From contig JAAYNW010000055.1 of assembly GCA_012520655.1 (NCBI GenBank), forward strand, positions 1-45,827: a DNA stretch of 45,827 nucleotides, in the 5' to 3' direction. Origin of the DNA: Clostridiales bacterium (GTDB taxonomy: Bacteria; Bacillota; Clostridia; Lachnospirales; Lachnospiraceae). How positions within the stretch are numbered: position 1 is the stretch's first letter; every line of letters starts with the position of its first letter. Under the pieces are notes generated by a model, which saw only the letters and a list, made by a program, of their open reading frames with translations, searched no databases and was not told the DNA's origin. Below, one piece after another: positions 18,163 through 26,416 of this stretch. A program made the position numbers and the translations under genes.

Positions 18163-19893
18163 CTATTCTTCTATTTCTACGATTGCAAATCCTGATCGGT
18201 CTATTTCCATTGAAGCCGCCTTCTCCCATCTTGCCAGATTGCTGCAAAGCAGTCTGTAACCTAAATTTCCCTGCATATGCTCTGTTTGTGTTTCTTCCGT
18301 CATATTGATATACAGCCTTATTTTTTTCCCTGGGATACCTCTTTCCACCAAAAGCATTTTGTGTCTATCCGTAATACGTATGTTTCCTTCCGCAATCACC
18401 GCTAATTCACGCAATCCGATTAAATCTTTTATTTTTTCTAAAAGTACATTATCCCATGCACTTTTTTCCCAATTAAAGCAACGGCGGGAATCAGGATCAT
18501 AACCGCCCTCCATACAGATTTCCGTGCCGTAATAAATGCATGGAGCTCCGATAAAAATAATCTCAAGAGCGAGTGCAGCCAACAGCTTATCTTTATTTTT
18601 TCCTACTTCCGTATAAAAGCGGTGCGTATCGTGGGAATCCAACATATTCAACATCATCCTGTTTACCTGTTCCAGATTCCTCATAAGATTGGAATTCAAT
18701 CTCTCCGCCATCTGCCTTGCATCGAAGCTTCCCCTCGCGAAATAATCCAGACACGCTTTCGTAAAAGCATAGTTCATGATGCTGTCGTACTGGTCCCCCA
18801 TCAAGTATGGATATGCGTCATGCCAATTTTCTCCAATAATGACCGCATCCGGCTTTGCTTCCTTTACCGCGTTTCTGAACTTTCTCCAGAATTCGTGAGA
18901 AACCTCATCCGATACATCCAATCGCCAACCGTCAATATCATACTTCTCTATCCAATAAACCGCGATTCTTATGAGGAAGTCCTGCACACCTTTATCCGCC
19001 GTATTCAGCTTAGGCATATAATTACAGGATGCAAAACATTCATAATTTCTCTTTTCCGTATCGGGAAAATCTCCGTCGATTATAAACCAGTTATAATAGG
19101 GCGATTTTCTTCCTTTTACAAGCACATCCTGAAATTGCTCCATTTCCATACTGCAATGATTAAATACCGCATCGAGCAGTATGCGGATTCCTCTCTTGTG
19201 TGCAAGCCTTACCAGCTCCTCCAGATCCTGCTTTGCTCCAAACTGGGGATCTATCTGCATATAATCGATAATATCATATTTATGGTTGGATACCGATAAA
19301 AAAATCGGTGTCAGATAAAGGGCTGTTACTCCGAGTTCTTCAATATAATGCAACTTTTGGGCGATTCCTCTTAAATCCCCTCCCGCAAAGCTCCCGGAGA
19401 AAGGCATATCTCCCCATCTCATGTTGATGTAGGTTCGGTCTTTCTTTTCATCTCCCATAAAAAAACGATCCACAAATATCTCGTAGAATACCGCGTTTTT
19501 CATCCAATCCACAGTATGTAACAGATCATTTTTATTAATATAAGGCATCTGAAAAAAACTGTAAAATCCTTCTTCAAAATTATAAGTCTCCGTAACCGCA
19601 TCTTCACTGAAATAATAAATCTTCCCCGCTTCCTCAATTCGGAAAATATACGCCAGACGCACGTCCTCGAGCTGTAATCTAATCTCATAATAATTGTAAA
19701 GCCGATCGCTGTATTTCACATGCATTGCCGTACTTTCCTGTTTCTCATGAAAACCGTATTTGCATGCGTAAATCAAAAAAACCTTCGCACTCTCATCCTC
19801 CTTCGCCATTCTAAGCCTTATTACCAACTCTTTTTCTCCTACCGGAAAACAATACCTGGAATCGGGGATATGTAATATTGCATATTCGTTCAT
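18163..19893 (-). CDS. GH13 alpha-amylase / cyclomaltodextrinase-neopullulanase type
   Basis: A 576-residue cytoplasmic glycosidase (no signal peptide) that should cleave imported alpha-glucans. An N-terminal beta domain of about 120 residues precedes the barrel. The catalytic triad is D326 (DIDGWRLDVSDE), E355 (VIIGENWHD) and D422 (MLDSHDTHRF), and region I is DAVFNHC. The stretch MRWGDMPFSGSFAGGDLRGI with region V-like QIDPQFG is characteristic of the cyclomaltodextrinase/neopullulanase group. GAGAGG 9 nt before the ATG at 19893 supports that start over an in-frame ATG 14 codons upstream. First gene of the malto operon; its promoter was not identified with confidence. Confidence 0.9.
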   Translation of the reverse strand: MNEYAILHIPDSRYCFPVGEKELVIRLRMAKEDESAKVFLIYACKYGFHEKQESTAMHVKYSDRLYNYYEIRLQLEDVRLAYIFRIEEAGKIYYFSEDAVTETYNFEEGFYSFFQMPYINKNDLLHTVDWMKNAVFYEIFVDRFFMGDEKKDRTYINMRWGDMPFSGSFAGGDLRGIAQKLHYIEELGVTALYLTPIFLSVSNHKYDIIDYMQIDPQFGAKQDLEELVRLAHKRGIRILLDAVFNHCSMEMEQFQDVLVKGRKSPYYNWFIIDGDFPDTEKRNYECFASCNYMPKLNTADKGVQDFLIRIAVYWIEKYDIDGWRLDVSDEVSHEFWRKFRNAVKEAKPDAVIIGENWHDAYPYLMGDQYDSIMNYAFTKACLDYFARGSFDARQMAERLNSNLMRNLEQVNRMMLNMLDSHDTHRFYTEVGKNKDKLLAALALEIIFIGAPCIYYGTEICMEGGYDPDSRRCFNWEKSAWDNVLLEKIKDLIGLRELAVIAEGNIRITDRHKMLLVERGIPGKKIRLYINMTEETQTEHMQGNLGYRLLCSNLARWEKAASMEIDRSGFAIVEIEE

Positions 19894-19928
19894 AAACTTT
19901 ATCCTCTCTAAATTTTCACCGACACTTA

Positions 19929-19957
19929 TTGACAAACTCTTAAAAATTCTATATAAC
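19929..19957 (+). promoter_or_regulatory. Promoter of the LacI-type regulator gene
   Basis: TTGACA (19929-19934), 17 nt and TATAAC (19952-19957) on the plus strand. Transcription would start near 19964, about 50 nt before the GTG at 20017. Confidence 0.72.
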
Positions 19958-19969
19958 TTTTGAATAGAC

Positions 19970-19982
19970 CATGACAGTCATG
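19970..19982. promoter_or_regulatory. 13-bp palindrome CATGACAGTCATG in the amylase/lacI intergenic region
   Basis: A perfect palindrome (6-1-6) just downstream of the lacI transcription start and upstream of the amylase gene on the other strand. Its position would suit an operator shared by the divergent genes. It does not match the TTAAnCGnTTAA sites at 22.0 kb, so the binding protein is unknown. Confidence 0.4.
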
Positions 19983-20016
19983 ACAGGAATAGGAATATCT
20001 TATAAGGGGGAAATCC

Positions 20017-20814
20017 GTGAAAAGCAAAATCACAATCCGAGATGTCGCACGTGAGGCCGGTGTATCCATCGCGACAGTATCTTATGTACTAAATAATCGC
20101 ACGGACATGCGTATTAGCGAACAAACAAGAAAAAAGGTGCTGCAGGTCATCAACCTTTTGGATTATACGCCCAACCAGTCGGCTCAGGCGCTTGCTACAA
20201 ACCGCAACCGCATGATAGCGCTCTATCTCACTCCCGATACTTCTGTTCTGAAAAAAGCGGAACAGATGTATTTTATTCATTTTCTGTCGTCCTTTCTTCA
20301 CGAAAAGAACTATGAACTTATCTACTTGAGCGATAATTATACGGAGCAGTTTGATCATGCCGATGCAATCATCGGCTATGACATTTCCTCCGAGTATTTT
20401 CATCAAATCGGTGACGCCAATTTCAGTCCCTTGCTCGCTGTGGACTGCTTTATTGAAGATCCCTTATTTTTTCAAATCAACTCCGATTACAGTCGAATTG
20501 CCGAAGAAGCTTCTCTTTTCTTTCAGGGAGAGCCCTATATCCTTTATGTGCTAAAGAGTTCTAATACGGAAAAGGAAAAGTATCTTGAAAAAACATTTCC
20601 TAATATTCAATATGTGGATGACTTTCATGAGCTACAAGACACGGATGGACAGAATATTCTCATCATGGATCAGTCGCTTAAAAAGCTGCTCGAAAATCAT
20701 CCTTCCCTGTACTACGCTCCTTCAATGACCGCCGCAAAAGCGGAATCTCTTTTCACCTGCATCGAATATGCAATTTTAAGGACTCCGCTCAAGCAGCACA
20801 ATATACTGATATAA
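20017..20814 (+). CDS. LacI-family transcriptional regulator, short form (MalR-like by context)
   Basis: A 265-residue regulator starting at GTG with AAGGGGG 6-7 nt upstream. The N-terminal helix-turn-helix and hinge are typical LacI ([25 protein letters not shown], then [27 protein letters not shown]). The following effector domain is recognisable at first ([39 protein letters not shown]) but is only about 205 residues, against about 270 in usual LacI proteins, and the final part is compressed. It is divergent from the amylase-malEFG operon and ends 6 bp from the stop of the convergent lipoprotein gene, so it very likely controls one or both in response to maltodextrin. Confidence 0.88.
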   Translation: MKSKITIRDVAREAGVSIATVSYVLNNRTDMRISEQTRKKVLQVINLLDYTPNQSAQALATNRNRMIALYLTPDTSVLKKAEQMYFIHFLSSFLHEKNYELIYLSDNYTEQFDHADAIIGYDISSEYFHQIGDANFSPLLAVDCFIEDPLFFQINSDYSRIAEEASLFFQGEPYILYVLKSSNTEKEKYLEKTFPNIQYVDDFHELQDTDGQNILIMDQSLKKLLENHPSLYYAPSMTAAKAESLFTCIEYAILRTPLKQHNILI

Positions 20815-20820
20815 GTTCAC

Positions 20821-21999
20821 TTATTTACAAGACACCGTAAGAACCTTCGTCTGAAAATCAAAGGTAAAGGTATAAGTTCCTTCCTGATTGGCAATGAGGT
20901 TGGCTCCGCCTCCCTCGGATACGAAAGAAAGGCTCTTTTCATCATCGGAAGCAATATTGGTAAAGCGAATATATTCCGTACCTACGGTACTGACTTCCCC
21001 TGCCGTTACCATAGACGTGAACATGAATTCATCTCCCTCAGTAAGATCTATGTTCAGAGTATATACATCTCCTTCCTGAGTAAATTCCGTTTCTTCCGAG
21101 TAAACGTCTTCCCATTCTGTTACAACAGCTCCTTTTATGTAGTAATTTACCTGCATATCACCGGCATCCGCAGTTTTCTCCCCATTATAAGTCCATTTAA
21201 TTTTGTCATAGGGATTCACATTAAAGCCTTCCTTGTTATCCTCGGAATAGTCCGCTGCACTCGTATCATAGGTATCTTCCGCAGGATAAGTGGTCAGAGT
21301 AAACGTATAATTGCCCGATACAGCACATTTGATATTGGAACGCTTTGTATTCGCTTCTCCCAGGCCCCCCGAATTGTAGAAATAATCTTTGCCATCCAGA
21401 GATATCGTATCCAAATAACCATACCCCCTCTGATTATTCCATTCGGTATTTATCGCAAATTGAAACTCGTCTCCCTCGTTCAGATCCAGAGTAATCGTAT
21501 AAATATTCTCCGAATCATTCTCTTCCTTTATCATTTTGTGCATATCCGTGATGTTCGTTCCCCAATTGGATTCTAAGAGTGCCGGACTGGTACCGCTTCC
21601 CACAATTGCGAATTCCCTATCATCCTCTTGATAGGTAATAAAACCCGCAAAAACAGATATATCCTCCGTTACCGGCTTATCAAAATCAAATCTGTGGCTC
21701 ATCTGCGGTGTAGCAAACCAATCCACAAAAATATATCCTTCTTTCTCAGGCGTATATTCTGTTGCATTGACCCCATCCGCAACTTCTGCTTCATTTAATA
21801 CAGTGGTTCCGTCCGAATCATAAAAAATAACCTTATGCATCGCCGTCTCTTCCGTTTCTTCCGCTGCAATCGGAGCCGTCGTCTCTTCTGTAGCACGTTC
21901 TCCTGCATTTGTCTGCGCGCTTCCACATCCCCCTAACAACAATCCTGATACTGCGAATGCCGTCATTAACCATTTTCCTGTTACTTTTTTTCTTTTCAT
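20821..21999 (-). CDS. Surface lipoprotein: InlB-type repeat plus two SusE-like carbohydrate-binding-like domains
   Basis: A 392-residue lipoprotein (lipobox LLGGC after a hydrophobic helix). Residues about 55-125 form an InlB/Listeria-Bacteroides B repeat (HKVIFYDSDGTT...EGYIFVDWFATP...FDFDKPVTEDISVFAGF). Two similar modules follow, about 130-245 and 275-392, each with 'GDEFQFA/GDEFMFT' after a YTI/YTLNIDL strand and ending in 'GNYTFTL/GTYTFTF', resembling SusE/SusF-type starch-binding modules. The role in capturing extracellular alpha-glucan is inferred from these modules and from the LacI-like operators. GGAGG 6 nt before the ATG at 21999 fixes the start. It has its own regulated promoter. 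Confidence 0.8.
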   Translation of the reverse strand: MKRKKVTGKWLMTAFAVSGLLLGGCGSAQTNAGERATEETTAPIAAEETEETAMHKVIFYDSDGTTVLNEAEVADGVNATEYTPEKEGYIFVDWFATPQMSHRFDFDKPVTEDISVFAGFITYQEDDREFAIVGSGTSPALLESNWGTNITDMHKMIKEENDSENIYTITLDLNEGDEFQFAINTEWNNQRGYGYLDTISLDGKDYFYNSGGLGEANTKRSNIKCAVSGNYTFTLTTYPAEDTYDTSAADYSEDNKEGFNVNPYDKIKWTYNGEKTADAGDMQVNYYIKGAVVTEWEDVYSEETEFTQEGDVYTLNIDLTEGDEFMFTSMVTAGEVSTVGTEYIRFTNIASDDEKSLSFVSEGGGANLIANQEGTYTFTFDFQTKVLTVSCK

Positions 22000-22030
22000 T
22001 TTTTCCTCCACCCTTTAAATAGTTTTTTGC

Positions 22031-22042
22031 TTAACCGCTTAA
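22031..22042. promoter_or_regulatory. LacI-type operator 1 (TTAACCGCTTAA)
   Basis: Palindromic 12-mer with central CG, embedded in GCTTAACCGCTTAATC. It matches operator 2 at 14 of 16 positions including flanks and the CG-centred layout of LacI/GalR sites. It lies in the transcribed leader of the lipoprotein gene, about 30 nt before its ATG. Confidence 0.6.
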
Positions 22043-22055
22043 TCAAGCAGGTGTT

Positions 22056-22088
22056 TTTAAGCAAACCGGGAAATTCGGTTTGCTTAAA
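22056..22088. promoter_or_regulatory. 13-bp perfect inverted repeat in the lipoprotein leader
   Basis: TTTAAGCAAACCG and its exact complement CGGTTTGCTTAAA are separated by 7 nt. It lies between the two operators and inside the mRNA leader, and one arm overlaps operator 2. It may be a leader hairpin, a further regulator site, or both; no T-run follows on the minus strand, so it is not a simple terminator. Confidence 0.6.
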
Positions 22089-22095
22089 CGGTTAA
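22084..22095. promoter_or_regulatory. LacI-type operator 2 (TTAAACGGTTAA)
   Basis: CG-centred palindrome in the context GCTTAAACGGTTAATC, located just downstream of the -10 box, over the expected transcription start. Binding here would block initiation. A third, weaker related sequence (CAACGGTTG) overlaps the -35 box at 22134-22142. Confidence 0.62.
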
Positions 22096-22106
22096 TCTAT
22101 GGCTAT

Positions 22107-22135
22107 ACTGTAACACTAATCTTAATCTCTGTCAA
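22107..22135 (-). promoter_or_regulatory. Promoter of the SusE-like lipoprotein gene
   Basis: On the minus strand TTGACA (22135-22130), 17 nt and TACAGT (22112-22107), flanked by LacI-like operators. The leader is about 100 nt. Confidence 0.72.
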
Positions 22136-22262
22136 CGGTTGTTTAAGATATAAAGTATTTGTCATTTATTTGAAAAAGATATAGAATATATGCAAGCAAT
22201 ATGGAATATATAATATAATTCATAGGGTAAACATGATTAACAGCTTTTATAGGAGAGATTTT

Positions 22263-23441
22263 ATGATATCTTTACTCGCCAGGATTTTTATAAAAAACGG
22301 AGAAGACATCTCTTCTCCCCGCGTCCGTCAGGCATATGGCATCCTGTGCGGCACGATGGGAATTGTCCTTAACATTCTGCTTTTTATCGGCAAATTCCTT
22401 GCCGGAATTATCAGTAATTCCATTGCGGTAACGGCAGATGCTTTTAATAATCTATCCGATGCGGGTTCCTCCTTAATTACCCTTATCGGTTTTAAAATGG
22501 CGGGGCAAAAGCCGGATCCCGACCACCCTTTCGTGCACGGCCGAATCGAATACCTATCGGGGCTCCTCGTTTCTGTTGCAATTTTGATTATGGCTTTTGA
22601 ACTCGCCCGTTCTTCTATCGGTAAAATTATTCATCCGCAGCCGATAGATTTCAGTCCTGTCACCATCATTATTCTTGTCGTTTCCATCGGTGTAAAAATA
22701 TATATGTTCCTCTATAATAAAAGCATTAGCCAAAAAATAGACAGTGCCGCCATGAATGCTACCGCCATGGACAGTTTAAGCGATACTATGGCAACTACTG
22801 TTGTCCTTATCGCTACTTTGGCAGGTGCATTTACAGGACTTAAAATAGATGGATACTGCGGCATATTGGTCGCTCTTTTCATCTTCTATGCAGGCTATTG
22901 CGCGGCAAAGGAAACTATCAGTCCTCTGCTCGGGCAGCCTCCGCATCCCGAGTTCGTGAAAAATGTGGAAACAATTGTCATGAGCTATGAATATGTTCTG
23001 GGAATTCACGATATGATTGTTCACGATTACGGTCCCGGACGTGTTATGTTATCCTTGCATGCGGAGGTTCCCGCAGACGGTGATATCCTTACACTCCACG
23101 ATATGATCGATAACATCGAACACAGACTCCACGATGAACTGCATTGTGATGCCGTCATACATATGGATCCTGTTCTTACGGCGGACGAACAGACTAATTC
23201 TCTGAAAAGTCAGATAGGTGATATTCTAAGTGCGGCATATCCGGAAATTCGATTCCATGATTTTCGCATCGTAAAGGGTCCTACACACACAAACATTATT
23301 TTCGACATCGTAGTCCCTTTTCATTATAAAAACAGCGATGATGAAATAACCAATTACTTAAAAAGAGAAATCCACCGCATCGATGAATCTTATATTGCAG
23401 TAATACAAGTAGATAAAGCATATAACGCAAATGCCCTGTAG
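22263..23441 (+). CDS. Cation diffusion facilitator family transporter
   Basis: A 392-residue metal/proton antiporter that exports divalent cations such as Zn, Mn or Co. Six membrane helices lie in the first 200 residues. The metal site in helix II is visible as TADAFNNLSDAGSSL (D-x-x-x-N/D arrangement), DPDHPFVHGRIEYLSGLL is the loop signature, and AMDSLSDTMATT provides the helix V site. The cytoplasmic domain contains HDMIVHDYGPGRVMLSLHAEV, as in other members. The C-terminal extension is longer than in FieF (about 300 aa) and includes a second ferredoxin-like region. GGAGAG lies 5 nt before the ATG at 22263; ten upstream in-frame residues are unlikely to be used. The ion is unknown. Confidence 0.92.
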   Translation: MISLLARIFIKNGEDISSPRVRQAYGILCGTMGIVLNILLFIGKFLAGIISNSIAVTADAFNNLSDAGSSLITLIGFKMAGQKPDPDHPFVHGRIEYLSGLLVSVAILIMAFELARSSIGKIIHPQPIDFSPVTIIILVVSIGVKIYMFLYNKSISQKIDSAAMNATAMDSLSDTMATTVVLIATLAGAFTGLKIDGYCGILVALFIFYAGYCAAKETISPLLGQPPHPEFVKNVETIVMSYEYVLGIHDMIVHDYGPGRVMLSLHAEVPADGDILTLHDMIDNIEHRLHDELHCDAVIHMDPVLTADEQTNSLKSQIGDILSAAYPEIRFHDFRIVKGPTHTNIIFDIVVPFHYKNSDDEITNYLKREIHRIDESYIAVIQVDKAYNANAL

Positions 23442-23466
23442 TTCTGACACTACAGGGCATTATTTT
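23429..23466 (+). terminator. Hairpin terminator between CDF and GH3 genes
   Basis: ATGCCCTGTAG pairs perfectly with CTACAGGGCAT around an 8-nt loop, followed by TATTTT on the plus strand. The stop codon of the CDF gene lies inside the stem. As the two genes converge with 23 bp between stops, it probably serves both. Confidence 0.75.
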
Positions 23467-26230
23467 ACCGGATTTGTTCAATTTTACATTCACGAATTTC
23501 CATTCCGCCTTGTCCGAAATAGAACTTCAAAAAGTAGGTACCGCAAAAGGCCGGTTCCAGATCAATCACTTCCGTTCTCCAATCGGTATCTTTTCCGGTC
23601 AGCGTAATTGTTTTTAACAACTGCTTATCCCGGAAGATGGAAAGAGGTATCTGGGACAGCTCTCCTTCCGCAGGCACTCTGCAGGAGAAAGAAAGCCGGG
23701 AGGCGTTTTCTTCCTTCAATACGATTTGCAATAATGTACTCTTTCCCTTTTTCGTATCGATCCACTCCGCAGGAATCTCCGTTTCCTTCTCGATTTCCAC
23801 AATTTTCATATCTAACTGCTCTTTTTCATCCTCTGCAATACATTCTTTTAACTGCTTATCCAATTCCGTTTCTATTCCCCGGCTGCGTAAAAAAGCAGGC
23901 ATACACATAAGTACATTGCATATATTCACGGCGCTTCGCTGGAATTCCGCCCGCGTTGTCTTTCCGCTCGTGATGCCCTCCATAGAATTATCCTCCTGCG
24001 TATTCTCCTGAGCGTTCGTCGTTACCATAAACAAATCATTTTGGCAACGTACCATTGCCGATGTATTTTTCACATCCGCCGGTTCTCCGGGGTCATTTCC
24101 TTTCGCCCACCAATCGGTCATAACAAATCCCTTGAATCCCCATTCGTTTCGTAAAATAGTTGTCAGCAAATCATAATTGCTGGCAGTCCAAAAGCCGTTA
24201 ATAGGACCGTAAGTGCTCATTATGCAATATGCTTCTCCTTCTTTTACCGCTATTTCAAACCCTTTTAGGTATATTTCTCTAAGGGCTCTTTCAGAGACTA
24301 CCGCTTCCGCTACACTCCTGTTATGCTCCTGATTATTGCAAGCAAAGTGCTTTATTGTTCCCGTCACTCCGTATTTATGCATGCCCTTTAACTGCGCTAC
24401 TGCCATCTTTCCCGTTACCAGAGGATCCTCTGAAAAATACTCAAAGTTCCGCCCGTTTAAGGGATTTCTATGCAGGTTCATGCCAGGGCCCAGCAAAGTA
24501 TCGATTTTGTTTTTACGAAGTTCCATTCCTTCAAATTCATACAGTTCTCTCAGCAATTCCTCATTAAATGAACATGCCAGACAAGTGCCGTTAGGCATAG
24601 CAAAGGCATAATTGCCGCTGTCCATCCGTATTCCACTCGGTCCGTCCGCGCAGCATCCGAGAGGAATTCCAAAATCGGCCAAACGCTTTGTGACACCTCC
24701 GAATGCACCCGCAGTTCCCGGCGTTACTTTCGGCGAGCACATTCCTTCTCCGCGCACAATACAACATAAGTCTTCATTCGAAAGCTGCGCAATAAATTCT
24801 TCCATCGATACCTTCCCATCGGAAACATCTGCAAGCTTCCATCCCTTATCTCCCGTATAAGCTATTTCCTGCGGAAGGTTCTCCAACCTTCTTTGCATAG
24901 CATCCACAGTACTCCTCGGCACTTCTTCGTACGAGATACGGAACCGACCGTTCTCCCCTGCAACAGGCTTCATCCTCCTGTAAGAAATAGCAGGTGCCAT
25001 CGCTTCCTTCAATGTGTCCATGATGATAAGATCCTCGCAGACAATACTTGCCACATAGGAAGCTTGTCTTACATCTCCTCCGATATAGAAGCTATAAGTC
25101 CCCTTCTCCATCACATAACAGAACCTATGTCCCGTAACTCCGCTGTCATCGTAGGACGCCAGCAAATATCTGGGACAGGTAACCGACACTTGTACACTTT
25201 CTCTTGGATCTAAGCATTTTGTTTTCGCGAATCCGCACAGTATACGAACCGGTTTCCCTAATTTGCCCTGCGGGGCCTGACAATATATCTGAACAACCTC
25301 TTTCCCTTTATGTTCACCGGTATTCGTAACTTTTACCCGAAAAGTAATTACCTCCTCCGTCTCTTCCATCTTATCCAACTCTCTTTTGAAGGAAGTATAA
25401 GACATTCCAAAGCCAAAAGGATAAAGTACTTTTTCTTGTGCGAAGGTCTCAAAATACCGGTACCCTACATAAATATCTTCTTCATATAAATTGCGCTTAT
25501 CATCCCCGTAATTCACGGTAGACGGATAGTCCATAATATCCAATGCAATCGTATCCGTCAGTTTGCCGGAAGGTGTTACTTTCCCGCTTATGACATCTAT
25601 TACGCCGCTTCCGCCCTCTTGCCCGCCCTGCCATACGTATAATACCGACGAAGGATTCAGTTCCTGTACCCACTTCATGTCAATGATATTTCCTACGTTT
25701 AGCAAGACAATGGTTCGTTCAAAGACTTGGCATACCTTATCAAGCATGTCATATTCCGTCTCAGTAAGGAAATAGCTTCCTGCCTCAGTTTTGTTATCCT
25801 GATCCTCTCCTGCCGTACGCCCTATGATAATGATTGCCGCTTCCGATTCTTTTTCCGCTTCTTCCACCAATTGAGAATTCAGAGGCATCTCCTCTTGAAA
25901 CCACGGCTCTTTTGCCCATCCATCGCCGATCTCAAAAGGATGTTCTTCCAGCCAGTCCTGGTAGACTGCTTTTACCTTTTCATTCACTATAAAACAGTTT
26001 TCTTTTATCAAAGCATCCAATATTCCGGTAACATATCTCGTATTTACCATACCACCCGACCCTGTTCCGCTCTTATAATAGTGAAACTGTGTTCTTCCGA
26101 ATACGGCTACCTTTGTCCCCTGTGCAAGAGGGAGCAAACTGTTATCATTTTTCAGCATTACGATTCCTTCGGCAGCCGCTTCTCTGGCCTTTTCCGCATA
26201 TCGATCCAAATTAAATATCATATCGTTCAT
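23465..26230 (-). CDS. Beta-glucosidase, glycoside hydrolase family 3, permuted domain order
   Basis: A 921-residue intracellular glycosidase (no signal peptide). The usual GH3 order is reversed: the alpha/beta GH3-C domain comes first (about 20-260: AAAEGIVMLKNDNSLLPL, IIIIGRTAGEDQD, VWQGGQEGG), then the fibronectin III-like domain (about 280-390: LYPFGFGMSYTSF, VKVTNTGEHKGKEVVQIY), and last the GH3-N barrel (about 460-760) with CADGPSGIR, NFEYFSEDP, GTIKHFACNNQEHNR and the nucleophile D706 in GFVMTDWW. A C-terminal beta domain of about 120 residues is added. The permuted form is known from rumen and gut bacteria. GAGG 7 nt before the ATG at 26230 sets the start. Substrate is probably beta-gluco-oligosaccharides; it is not in the malto operon. 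Confidence 0.9.
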   Translation of the reverse strand: MNDMIFNLDRYAEKAREAAAEGIVMLKNDNSLLPLAQGTKVAVFGRTQFHYYKSGTGSGGMVNTRYVTGILDALIKENCFIVNEKVKAVYQDWLEEHPFEIGDGWAKEPWFQEEMPLNSQLVEEAEKESEAAIIIIGRTAGEDQDNKTEAGSYFLTETEYDMLDKVCQVFERTIVLLNVGNIIDMKWVQELNPSSVLYVWQGGQEGGSGVIDVISGKVTPSGKLTDTIALDIMDYPSTVNYGDDKRNLYEEDIYVGYRYFETFAQEKVLYPFGFGMSYTSFKRELDKMEETEEVITFRVKVTNTGEHKGKEVVQIYCQAPQGKLGKPVRILCGFAKTKCLDPRESVQVSVTCPRYLLASYDDSGVTGHRFCYVMEKGTYSFYIGGDVRQASYVASIVCEDLIIMDTLKEAMAPAISYRRMKPVAGENGRFRISYEEVPRSTVDAMQRRLENLPQEIAYTGDKGWKLADVSDGKVSMEEFIAQLSNEDLCCIVRGEGMCSPKVTPGTAGAFGGVTKRLADFGIPLGCCADGPSGIRMDSGNYAFAMPNGTCLACSFNEELLRELYEFEGMELRKNKIDTLLGPGMNLHRNPLNGRNFEYFSEDPLVTGKMAVAQLKGMHKYGVTGTIKHFACNNQEHNRSVAEAVVSERALREIYLKGFEIAVKEGEAYCIMSTYGPINGFWTASNYDLLTTILRNEWGFKGFVMTDWWAKGNDPGEPADVKNTSAMVRCQNDLFMVTTNAQENTQEDNSMEGITSGKTTRAEFQRSAVNICNVLMCMPAFLRSRGIETELDKQLKECIAEDEKEQLDMKIVEIEKETEIPAEWIDTKKGKSTLLQIVLKEENASRLSFSCRVPAEGELSQIPLSIFRDKQLLKTITLTGKDTDWRTEVIDLEPAFCGTYFLKFYFGQGGMEIRECKIEQIR

Positions 26231-26416
26231 TTCCGCACCTCTTTCATTCTTATCCATCTATCCCATAGTATCACAGCCTCCTTTGATGTACTATCTTCTA
26301 TTATGACTTATTTTTAGGAGAATATTGACTTTTATAACATTATTAATTTATATAATAACTATATTTATAGGTCATTATTTACCCTATCTCGAGAAAAATA
26401 AATCTACTCCGCAAGC

